This document shows positions 1 through 6,256 of a stretch of DNA of 6,256 nucleotides, in pieces (position 1 is the stretch's first letter; each line of letters starts with the position of its first letter). The DNA lies in contig DAOWDR010000330.1 of the NCBI GenBank assembly GCA_030638935.1, positions 1 through 6,256 of the forward strand. The letters run 5' to 3'. Made by a program: the position numbers and the translations under genes. The stretch is from Desulfobacteraceae bacterium (GTDB taxonomy: Bacteria; Desulfobacterota; Desulfobacteria; Desulfobacterales; Desulfobacteraceae). The notes below the pieces were generated by a model that ran no database searches, was not told the DNA's origin, and saw only the letters and a program-made list of their open reading frames with translations.

Positions 1-891
1 AAAAAATTTCTTAAGAAATTAAAAAATATTCAGGATATCCCATCTTTGCCTGCCATTGTGATGAAAGTGAATCAGATGTTGGATGATCGAAATACGACGA
101 TTGATTCTTTAGCCGGGGTAATTGAAAAGGACCAGGCAATTGTTTTTAAAATGCTGCTTTTAGTGAACTCTGCTTTTTTTGGGTTAAGGGAAAAAGTTTC
201 ATCCGTAAAGGATGCTTCAATTATTCTTGGTTTTGATGCCATTAGAAATATCATTATTTCCTTGTCAACTTTTGAAACGTTAAGCAAACTTTCCAAAGAA
301 AAATCCAATGAATTATTTGATATTGAGGATTTTTGGAAACATTCAATCGCTGTTGCCGTGTTGAGCAAATACCTTTCTGAAAAAATCGGCATTGGTGATC
401 CTGAAAAATGTTTTGTTAACGGCCTTCTCCACGATACAGGAAAACTGATTTTGGCATATTATTTTAAGGACGAATTTAAAGCGGTTATGACAAAAGCAAG
501 AAAAGAAGGATTGATTTTCCTGACTGCTGAAAAAAAAGTACTCCCTGTGGACCATTGTGAAGTCGGGTATGCCATTGCAAAAAAATGGGGTCTGCCGGAC
601 CTGCTTTCCAATACGATTTATAACCATCACAGAATCCAGGCAGGATCTCCTGCCCGGCATGACAGTATTATTGTCAACTATGCTGATGGATATGCAAACA
701 GTTTTATCCGGGATTCATTGAATCGGACAACCAGTTCGGGTAGAATAATATATGAATATTTTGACCTGAATTCAAGGAAGCGGATGAAACCGATGATGGA
801 ATCCCATCATCTTTGGTTTCCTGGGGTCTTCAGATTAATTAATGATGCCCATTTGTTTTTTTTCAATACAGGACAGGATGAAAAAATATGA
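1..891 (+). CDS. HDOD-domain signalling protein (5' end outside window)
   Basis: HDOD proteins are relatives of HD phosphohydrolases that mostly act as signalling or regulatory adaptors in the cytoplasm. The frame is open from base 1, giving 296 visible residues. The TTG at 46 is the only start-like codon near the left edge, but it encodes the Leu of the S-L-P motif that opens HDOD domains (visible residues 15-17), so the true start lies upstream. Seen in order: NSAFFG at 56-61, an L-G-F-D helix after it, WKHS at 112-115, GLLHDTGK at 141-148, DHCEVG at 184-189, a W-G-L-P helix, NHH at 208-210, and a Y-A-D at 227-229. The full H / HD / H / HH / D set of HD-type ligands is therefore present, although many HDOD proteins have lost some. 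No other domain is visible; an N-terminal domain beyond the window cannot be excluded. The stop overlaps the start of the next gene, suggesting one operon. The family call is firm; the specific function is unknown. Confidence 0.9.
   Translation, partial: KKFLKKLKNIQDIPSLPAIVMKVNQMLDDRNTTIDSLAGVIEKDQAIVFKMLLLVNSAFFGLREKVSSVKDASIILGFDAIRNIIISLSTFETLSKLSKEKSNELFDIEDFWKHSIAVAVLSKYLSEKIGIGDPEKCFVNGLLHDTGKLILAYYFKDEFKAVMTKARKEGLIFLTAEKKVLPVDHCEVGYAIAKKWGLPDLLSNTIYNHHRIQAGSPARHDSIIVNYADGYANSFIRDSLNRTTSSGRIIYEYFDLNSRKRMKPMMESHHLWFPGVFRLINDAHLFFFNTGQDEKI
875..878 (+). promoter_or_regulatory. Ribosome binding site of the response regulator gene
   Basis: An AGGA lies nine bases before the ATG at 888, inside the last codons of the HDOD gene. 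Together with the ATGA stop/start overlap (888-891) it fixes the start of the downstream gene and suggests translational coupling. Confidence 0.6.
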
Positions 892-1718
892 CAAACAAAA
901 CACATACCGTATTATGCGTTGATGATGAAAAACAGATTCTTTCATCCTTAAGGAGGCTTTTAAGAAAAGAAGATTTTAACCTGTTGACAACTTCAAATTG
1001 TAAGGAAGGGCTGGATATTTTGGAAAAAGAGGATGTCCACCTGGTTATTTCAGATCAACGAATGCCCCAGATGAGCGGAACTGAATTTTTATCAAAAGTT
1101 AAAGAGAGATATCCAGACACGATCCGAATCGTATTAACAGGATATACAGAAGTAGATACTATCAGAGATGCAATAAACAAGGGTAATATTTACAAGTTTA
1201 TCCTTAAACCCTGGAATGATGATAACATTAAGAATGAAATCAAAAAATCTCTTGAACAATATGACCTGATCCAGGCCAATCGTTCTTTAAATGAAATTAT
1301 TATAGAAAAGAACAATCAGCTTGAAGAGGTAAATAAAAACCTTGAAAAGAAAATCAGCATTCGAACCAGGGAACTGGAATTAAAAAACCAGGCCCTTGAA
1401 CTGTCCCGTGCGTTGTTTGAAGGATTGCCTGCACCGGTTGTGGGCCTGAGCATTGACAAAACGATTATCCTTATCAATAAAAAGGCCCAGGATTTGGAAA
1501 TTCAGAACCAGAAGTTAATTGTGGGAAAGTCAATTTTTGAATATTTTTCCGACGATATCAGGGAGAAGATAGAGCCTGTATTCAAATCCGAAAAAAATCA
1601 CATAAGTATAAATCAAAAAATTAATAATTTTAGCTATATGGTTGAGTTTTGTTCCATGTCCGGCAGGTTTTTCGGCAGGGGGGTTATTCTTTATTTTCAA
1701 TTACAAAAAAATCTTTGA
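888..1718 (+). CDS. Response regulator: receiver, coiled coil, PAS
   Basis: A 276-residue cytoplasmic response regulator. Residues 6-120 form a receiver domain with all expected catalytic residues: the acidic pair D12/D13, the phospho-acceptor D56 in an ISDQRMP motif, T84 in VLTGY, and K107 in a F-I-L-K-P-W motif. The K-P-W ending is common in receivers attached to HD-GYP, GGDEF or adaptor modules. Residues about 120-175 are charged and heptad-like, probably a coiled coil or signalling helix. Residues about 172-276 look like a PAS domain (F-E-G-L-P-A-P-V-V-G, then I-I-L-I-N-K-K-A). No helix-turn-helix, GGDEF, EAL, HD or kinase module follows, so output is presumably by protein contact, perhaps with the co-encoded HDOD protein (inference). 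No histidine kinase is in the window. The ATG start is supported by the upstream AGGA and by the normal position of the receiver's first strand. The gene ends nine bases from the convergent FapA-type gene. Confidence 0.92.
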   Translation: MTNKTHTVLCVDDEKQILSSLRRLLRKEDFNLLTTSNCKEGLDILEKEDVHLVISDQRMPQMSGTEFLSKVKERYPDTIRIVLTGYTEVDTIRDAINKGNIYKFILKPWNDDNIKNEIKKSLEQYDLIQANRSLNEIIIEKNNQLEEVNKNLEKKISIRTRELELKNQALELSRALFEGLPAPVVGLSIDKTIILINKKAQDLEIQNQKLIVGKSIFEYFSDDIREKIEPVFKSEKNHISINQKINNFSYMVEFCSMSGRFFGRGVILYFQLQKNL

Positions 1719-1732
1719 TCTATAAAATCAAA
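1705..1732 (-). terminator. Possible weak terminator of the minus-strand FapA operon
   Basis: In the convergent junction TTTGAT (1714-1719) and ATCAAA (1727-1732) form a six-pair inverted repeat with a seven-base loop. Read on the minus strand, the stem is followed two bases later by seven T residues (1711-1705). The stem has only one G-C pair and overlaps both gene ends, so it is a weak candidate. On the plus strand no comparable T run follows. Confidence 0.25.
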
Positions 1733-4151
1733 TAGACTGAATTTTCATTTCGTAAAAATTAATACCCGAGGCTTCTTCTGAATTCTTTTTTACCTCTGTT
1801 ATCCGGCACCTGGCGTCGGGATTGTACAGGGTGAGAGAGGCGTTGGGACCAAACACCCGGGTGCCGGACCGGATTTTTTTTCCCACTTTCACCTGGGCCA
1901 GGGGTTTTTTTCTGGCAGTAAATTCCAAAATTCGCTTTTTTTCATCGGCCAGGTTCAGGTTCAGCTCCTCAAATTGTTTAATCCTGTCCTGTTTCTGGGA
2001 AATCTCCAGGGCAATGGCGTCCTGCCGTTCAAATTGGCTGTTGATTTTTTCTTCTGCCCGGGCTGCATCAAGTTTAAGCTGGCTGGCCACCTTTTTTACC
2101 TTTTGGTAGGCCGCCATATTTCCTGCGGCTTTTAGATCTCCTATTTTGCTTTCAATTTTTCGCAGTTCCAATTGGGACCGGTCCTGTACATGGGCATGTT
2201 GTGATATTTCCCCATGGAGGTTGTTATCCTCTTGTTCCAGGATTGATATTTCTTTTTTTAAAAGAGCTGCTGCCTCAAAATGAATCCTCATCTTTCCATC
2301 CACCACTGCCACTAGACGGTTGGTATGTTCATCCACACCAACAATCAGCTTTGCAGGTTTGGAAGAGTCCGTCCCGATATCCGCCGCATCTATGCCCATT
2401 TTGGCCGATATTTCCGAGGCAATGATAACCCCGCTGGTATTGATGCAGGCACCTGAAAGATGAATAACAGAATCCATTATTTCCCTTTGAACGATAAGGT
2501 CGCCAAAGGCATTGATTTTTGAATTATGGATATATTTGGCCTGGACTGACCCTTTTACATTGACAAGTTCCGTATCCACTATTCCAAAGGAGACATTCAG
2601 ATCACCGGTCAGATCAATTTGGGCCCCTTCTATTGCCCTGGCAGTCAAGGAGGCTCCTTTTACCTTAAAACCCTGTTTTACAACCCCTTCCACCACTACA
2701 TTCCCGTCAAATATAACATCTCCCGTTTCAAATCCCAGATCTCCTTTGATTTTCAGCTCCGGGCAGATGGTTACCTTTCCCATGGCATCCAAATGGGGCT
2801 GGCCCTCAATCTTGGCATAGATTTTGTTCCCATCCTCGGAAAGCAGGGTGCCGGGCCCTGCTTCAAATGCCATGTCAATTGGTTCATTTACAGGAATTTC
2901 ATGACCTGTTACATCAATGCCGGGTTTGCCCTTTTCCAGGGATATTTTGGCAGCCAGAAAAGTATTTTGACTCACAAAGGGGATTTCTCCCCTGTCCCTG
3001 AAATTGATGCTGCCATCTTCGCTCACCTTGCCGGCGTGGCGAAAATCCGTGGGGAAATGGTATCTAATGATTGTATCCTTGGAAGGGACAGGTGAAAGTC
3101 CCTGGGCAATGACAAAGGGTTTGCTTTCCTGGGAGGCTGATGACAGCCAGTCTTTGATGGCGATGTCCTCTTTAACACCATAGGTGATGCTATGCCTGAA
3201 TAAATAATATTTGATAATGGTCAGATCCAGAATCCCGGGTTCCATTTTTTTTATTTGAATAAAGGCCTTTGCCCGGTCCCGGGAGATTGTCATTTGGAGG
3301 TGTTTATCCATATATTGCTGGAAATCTTTTCCAAACAGGTCCATGCCTGCGGCATTACTCTGGTGGAAGAGCATCTGGATTGCCTGTATCAGGGGTGGGG
3401 TCAGGTCTGCAAATTGCTTTTCCTGGCCTGACCTGTAAACTGCATCTCTGTAATAAAAAGGCTTGAGCTCAATGGAATGACGGAAACTTGCTGTTTCAAG
3501 AATTTGCTTGACCTGCTCCTTCATTTTTATAAATTCTCCACCAAAACCCTGGGGAGACAAATCAACCTGTTTTGCTTCAAGGATTTCTTTCAAGGAAGGA
3601 ATCTTGTCAGGGCTGACAGCCCCTTTGCCGGACTTAAGTTTTGATTCAAGAATCCTTATCTGCTTTTTCCTTTTTTCCATCTGTGCCAGGTCCGATCCTT
3701 CCTGTTTCTTGAAATTGCCGGCAATCTGAAATAGTTGTCTGTTCTGGCGCTGGGTAATACCTTGTAAATTTTTTAATTTTAAGGCGGCCTGGTATTGCCG
3801 GCAGCCATCTTCCACCTGGACGATCAGGTCATGGTCATCAAAGGGAAGGGTGAGGCAGGAATGGAGCTGGGCAGTATTGACGGCAGAGACCATGGTGTCA
3901 ATATATGCGGTATCCACCATAAGGATACGCAGGGTCGAAGGCGAAATTTTTCTGGCCCTTATCAGAATTTGGTCCCCCTTCATTTCCGGCATGGCATAGC
4001 TTGAAATAATCAAGGCATAGGGAGAGGTTCCAGCATCTTTTAAGGCAATAAGACCGGCAGCAGAGGTGTCAAAGCAATGAACCTTAAATCCCTTTGCCGA
4101 CAACAGGTTTTCCAGCCTGGATCCCATGGTATCCAGGGCCTCAATTACCAA
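1728..4151 (-). CDS. FapA/DUF342 protein with N-terminal pseudo-receiver
   Basis: Coordinates run from the only canonical start, a TTG (807 aa), but I think translation begins eight codons upstream at an ATC (4175-4173, 815 aa); see the separate site entry. Residue numbers count the TTG as 1. Residues 1-115 have the layout of a receiver but every key position is changed: acidic pair E4/A5, phospho-acceptor replaced by S51 (SSYAMP), T replaced by V79, and K replaced by L102 (LTLPF). It should not be phosphorylated. Residues 120-180 are probably coiled coil; 195-290 are unrecognised. Residues about 290-365 match the N-terminal part of FapA (ends PFVIAQGL then Y-H-F). Residues about 370-605 are the glycine-rich FapA core, with regular short G-D/G-N strands typical of a right-handed beta-helix. 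Residues about 620-745 are a long coiled coil, and a short beta tail follows (VKVGKKI). No signal peptide or membrane segment is seen. FapA proteins are linked to flagellar assembly and polar placement in Vibrio; the role here is not known. Confidence 0.88.
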   Translation of the reverse strand: MVIEALDTMGSRLENLLSAKGFKVHCFDTSAAGLIALKDAGTSPYALIISSYAMPEMKGDQILIRARKISPSTLRILMVDTAYIDTMVSAVNTAQLHSCLTLPFDDHDLIVQVEDGCRQYQAALKLKNLQGITQRQNRQLFQIAGNFKKQEGSDLAQMEKRKKQIRILESKLKSGKGAVSPDKIPSLKEILEAKQVDLSPQGFGGEFIKMKEQVKQILETASFRHSIELKPFYYRDAVYRSGQEKQFADLTPPLIQAIQMLFHQSNAAGMDLFGKDFQQYMDKHLQMTISRDRAKAFIQIKKMEPGILDLTIIKYYLFRHSITYGVKEDIAIKDWLSSASQESKPFVIAQGLSPVPSKDTIIRYHFPTDFRHAGKVSEDGSINFRDRGEIPFVSQNTFLAAKISLEKGKPGIDVTGHEIPVNEPIDMAFEAGPGTLLSEDGNKIYAKIEGQPHLDAMGKVTICPELKIKGDLGFETGDVIFDGNVVVEGVVKQGFKVKGASLTARAIEGAQIDLTGDLNVSFGIVDTELVNVKGSVQAKYIHNSKINAFGDLIVQREIMDSVIHLSGACINTSGVIIASEISAKMGIDAADIGTDSSKPAKLIVGVDEHTNRLVAVVDGKMRIHFEAAALLKKEISILEQEDNNLHGEISQHAHVQDRSQLELRKIESKIGDLKAAGNMAAYQKVKKVASQLKLDAARAEEKINSQFERQDAIALEISQKQDRIKQFEELNLNLADEKKRILEFTARKKPLAQVKVGKKIRSGTRVFGPNASLTLYNPDARCRITEVKKNSEEASGINFYEMKIQSI

Positions 4152-4172
4152 TATTTTTAGAGAGTGCTTTTC

Positions 4173-4187
4173 GATGGTGTCCCCTTT
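4173..4187 (-). promoter_or_regulatory. Shine-Dalgarno and probable AUC start of the pseudo-receiver FapA gene
   Basis: On the minus strand AAAGGGG (4187-4181) follows directly after the TAG stop of the upstream gene. Five bases later comes ATC (4175-4173), in frame with the downstream gene. Starting there yields an N-terminus MEKHSLKILVIE (ATC read as Met), the normal length of lead before a receiver's first strand. The TTG at 4151 lies 29 bases from this site, has no SD of its own, and would begin inside that strand. Between the TAG and the TTG there is no ATG, GTG or other TTG in frame. The site is seen directly; use of AUC is inference, and a sequencing error at an ATG would look identical. 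Confidence 0.5.
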
Positions 4188-6256
4188 CTACAGGTTCAGG
4201 GTCTGGTGGGTGATCTGTTTAGGGCTGTCCGGATTTTGGGAGTCAATCTCCATGAACTTTGACATGCCGACATCGTCTTGAAGGATGGTGGAGGCCATGG
4301 TGCCCATGATTTTTGTTCCCCGGAAGAGTTTTTTATTGACCTTGAGTATCGGGATGGGGTCTTCTTTTTCAAGCCGTTTGGTGGCCCCCTCTTTTTCCTT
4401 TTGCAGATCTGAGATTTTTGTGTTCAGTTCTGAAATTTTATTGTCGCAGTTCAAGATTTCATTGGAGACCTCATCCTGGGCCTGGAAAATCCCTTTGATG
4501 CGTTCATCTGCCTGTTCAATACTTGTTTCAATCTCTTTGAGTTCTTTGACTAAATTTTGCTTTTCCTCCTTGCCTGCTGCCTTACCTATCATTTTTTCTA
4601 TGAATTCCATTTTTTTGTTTAGTTTTTCCTGGGCAAATGTCTGGTTGGCCACATCAACATGGAGAGCATTGTGGGCCTCGTCATGGGAGCGCTTTTGGCC
4701 GATGGTTTCATCCAGGTCCTTTTGAAGGGTGTCGATTCTAACCTCAAATTTTTCAGCTATCCATCTGATATGATCGTCAACTCCTGTTTTGATGGTGGAG
4801 GATTCGGCTTTTTCAGTACCAATTTGTTTGACACTGAATCCCATCCTGGCGGCAATAAGGGAAGCGGTTATCCTGCCTGCCTCATTGGCTAATGCCCCTG
4901 AGATTAGGATACGTGATCCCATTATTTCCCTGGTGATCATCATATTACCGTGGGCCAAAATTTTCACATTATTGAGAAATTTTGCCTGGACATTTCCCTG
5001 GGTTTCAATATGGGAATTGACTATTCCATTGGAAACCTTGAGATCCCCCCGAATCAGGATTACGGCTCCATTGATCTCATTTACTATCAAGTCGTCGCAT
5101 TCCACTTTAAATCCCTCTTTTACCATGCCGGTAACCAGGACGTTTCCATTAAAATTGATATTTCCTGTTTTAAAATCCACATCCCCTTTAACGGTAAATT
5201 GTTCCAGAACGCTGATCACGCCCTTGGCATCCATACTTGGCTGGCCCTGGATGGTGGCGGTCAATTGCAGCTCATCTTCGGAGAATTGCACCCCGTCTCC
5301 TCCCAACAGCGGCACATCTTCCACTTCACCCACAAGAAGGGTTTCACCAAAAATATCCACCCCGGGTTTTGGATTTTCCATTTGTTTTTTCTCTGCCAGG
5401 ACCTGGCCTTTTTTTACAAAGGGAGAATCTCCCCTGGCGGAAAAATCTATGGAACCGTCTTCCCTGATAACGCCTGCTTCATCATGCTCAACATTAAAAT
5501 GATAAATAATACTGGCAGGCTTGCCCACACTGGCCGGCACACCCCGGGCCACCACAAATTTTTCATGGGGGTCTGTACAATTTTGAATAAAGTTGTGGAT
5601 ATCTTTATCCAATAAGACTCCGTTTTTGATACCCCGTTTTTTGATCATCTGTTTAATGGGGGTGATATCCGAGGTTCCATGCACAGCTTTTGGGACCCGT
5701 ATCCAGGCTTCCACCCGGTCTTCTGAAACCTGGAGATCCACAAAGGCACCAAATTCGGAAGAAAAGGCAGCAGAAGGGTCCTTTCCATTCTTTTTTCCTC
5801 CGGATCTGTCCTGGCCGGCCATGACTTCGTCTCTTAACTCGGCTGCAATGACCTCTGATTCCACCAGGATATCTCCGATGAGCATGGACACCCCGCTGTC
5901 TTCAAAGTTATTTAATTGTTTGCGAAGGGCCCGGTCCACATCTTTTTGACTGGCAATTCCACGGTCCATGAGCATCTTTCCAAATTTCCTGTCCAGAAGA
6001 CGGGTTTCTATGAGGGCCATTTTTGCAAAAAGACGGCTCAGGTCTTTTCTCTGGAGAAATCCCTTGGAGATAAGAACCTTGTCAATGGTCAGTCCGGTTG
6101 ATTGTTCGGCTTCCTGTTCATCCAGCTCCTCCTGGGCCCTTTCAAGCTCTCCCCTGGTGATATAGCCGTCATTAAATGCCAGGATGGCAAAATCCGGTAA
6201 TTTTTTATAGTCGTCAATGGTAACACCGGCTATGGGTTCTGATCCAATGCCAAACA
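4188..6256 (-). CDS. FapA/DUF342 protein with N-terminal GspE/MshE-like repeats (5' end outside window)
   Basis: The frame is open from the right edge, so this is the C-terminal 688 residues of a longer protein. The ATG at 6020 has no SD before it and lies inside a repeated domain, and the 78 upstream codons contain no ATG, GTG or TTG. Numbering from that Met: four helical repeats span about -58 to 70; a linker rich in G, K and S covers about 70-90. The FapA N-terminal part is about 90-175 (V-V-A-R-G, then I-I-Y-H-F). The glycine-rich beta-helix core runs about 180-415, a long coiled coil about 420-555, and a beta tail follows (VNKKLFRGTK). Core and tail closely match the downstream gene, for example TREIMGSRILISGA against QREIMDSVIHLSGA, so the two are paralogues. 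The protein is cytoplasmic by appearance. The repeats resemble the N-terminal domains of type II secretion and type IV pilus ATPases, of which MshE's binds cyclic di-GMP; binding here is only a possibility. It is first in the visible operon, ending with TAG just before the SD of the next gene. Confidence 0.88.
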   Translation of the reverse strand, partial: FGIGSEPIAGVTIDDYKKLPDFAILAFNDGYITRGELERAQEELDEQEAEQSTGLTIDKVLISKGFLQRKDLSRLFAKMALIETRLLDRKFGKMLMDRGIASQKDVDRALRKQLNNFEDSGVSMLIGDILVESEVIAAELRDEVMAGQDRSGGKKNGKDPSAAFSSEFGAFVDLQVSEDRVEAWIRVPKAVHGTSDITPIKQMIKKRGIKNGVLLDKDIHNFIQNCTDPHEKFVVARGVPASVGKPASIIYHFNVEHDEAGVIREDGSIDFSARGDSPFVKKGQVLAEKKQMENPKPGVDIFGETLLVGEVEDVPLLGGDGVQFSEDELQLTATIQGQPSMDAKGVISVLEQFTVKGDVDFKTGNINFNGNVLVTGMVKEGFKVECDDLIVNEINGAVILIRGDLKVSNGIVNSHIETQGNVQAKFLNNVKILAHGNMMITREIMGSRILISGALANEAGRITASLIAARMGFSVKQIGTEKAESSTIKTGVDDHIRWIAEKFEVRIDTLQKDLDETIGQKRSHDEAHNALHVDVANQTFAQEKLNKKMEFIEKMIGKAAGKEEKQNLVKELKEIETSIEQADERIKGIFQAQDEVSNEILNCDNKISELNTKISDLQKEKEGATKRLEKEDPIPILKVNKKLFRGTKIMGTMASTILQDDVGMSKFMEIDSQNPDSPKQITHQTLNL
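5811..6194 (-). repeat. Four protein-level repeats, GspE_N/MshEN-like
   Basis: Four 24-residue units begin at minus-strand positions 6194, 6089, 5987 and 5882, giving steps of 35, 34 and 35 residues. The shared pattern is hydrophobic at 2, L/V/I at 5-7, G at 10, hydrophobic at 11-12 and L or V near 17. The third unit is the best kept (KFGKMLMDRGIASQKD at its start; L at 21 and Q at 24) and fits the cyclic di-GMP binding motif of MshE apart from K for R at 1 and F for L at 2. The first unit lacks G at 3, the second has D there, and the fourth has E at 10. The period is read directly; the family assignment is from memory of the motif. Confidence 0.6.

Noticed and set aside
46..48. TTG as the start of the HDOD gene, with AGGA ten bases upstream (32-35)
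   Set aside because: The codon encodes the conserved Leu of the S-L-P motif, the frame is open to base 1, and the residues before it fit the usual lead into an HDOD domain.
72..660. Minus-strand open frames opposite the HDOD gene
   Set aside because: They are short, overlap each other and the conserved HDOD motifs, and resemble nothing known.
2512..3095. Plus-strand open frames opposite the pseudo-receiver FapA gene
   Set aside because: They overlap the conserved FapA core on the other strand and have low-complexity, family-free translations.
1728..4151. Reading the pseudo-receiver FapA gene as a pseudogene because of its missing receiver residues
   Set aside because: The frame is intact for over 800 codons and the FapA core and tail are well conserved, so loss of the receiver chemistry looks like functional change, not decay.
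4789..5615. Long plus-strand open frames opposite the upstream FapA gene (up to 237 codons)
   Set aside because: They lie antisense to a well-supported gene, show no recognisable domain or pattern, and lack a convincing ribosome binding site.
1..6256. CRISPR array, transposon ends, tRNA or rRNA genes, riboswitch
   Set aside because: No direct-repeat array, terminal inverted repeats, transposase or structured RNA pattern was seen by eye, and coding sequence fills the window.

Overview
The window holds four protein-coding genes in two convergent pairs that meet tail to tail near position 1720. Nothing is left for a long intergenic region: every stretch over 300 bases is coding. The outermost gene on each side is cut by the window edge, so neither pair's promoter is visible. 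No RNA gene, mobile element, CRISPR array or attachment site was seen. The organism is probably a Gram-negative, signalling-rich bacterium of the Desulfobacterota (Desulfobacteraceae-like) type. This is an inference from protein style (HDOD protein, K-P-W type receiver, duplicated FapA/DUF342 proteins) and moderate G+C, not from a marker gene.

Left half, plus strand (1-1718): the body of an HDOD-domain protein, followed with a 4-base ATGA overlap by a response regulator with an intact receiver, a coiled coil and a PAS domain but no DNA-binding or catalytic output. The overlap suggests translational coupling and a shared job in signal relay.

Right half, minus strand (6256-1728): two tandem paralogues of the FapA/DUF342 family (predicted right-handed beta-helix followed by a long coiled coil). 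They share the core but have different N-terminal modules. The upstream one carries four copies, at a 34-35 residue period, of a helix-turn-helix-like repeat resembling the N-terminal domains of GspE/MshE ATPases, some of which bind cyclic di-GMP. The downstream one carries a receiver domain that has lost every catalytic residue (a pseudo-receiver), plus a stretch of about 100 residues I do not recognise.

The most unusual point is the junction of the two FapA genes. They lie in the same reading frame, separated by a single TAG. The downstream gene has no ATG or GTG at its beginning. A good Shine-Dalgarno sequence sits right after the TAG, five bases before an ATC codon that falls exactly where a receiver domain should begin. 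The first canonical start, a TTG, is too far from it and would cut into the first beta strand. AUC initiation, a sequence error at an ATG, or amber readthrough are the competing explanations.

Taken together, the window looks like a signalling and scaffold locus: the left pair can take a phosphoryl signal, and the right pair could be structural or polar-scaffold proteins listening through a non-phosphorylated receiver and a possible nucleotide-binding repeat domain. That the two convergent pairs work together is a guess from proximity only, and they differ in base composition.
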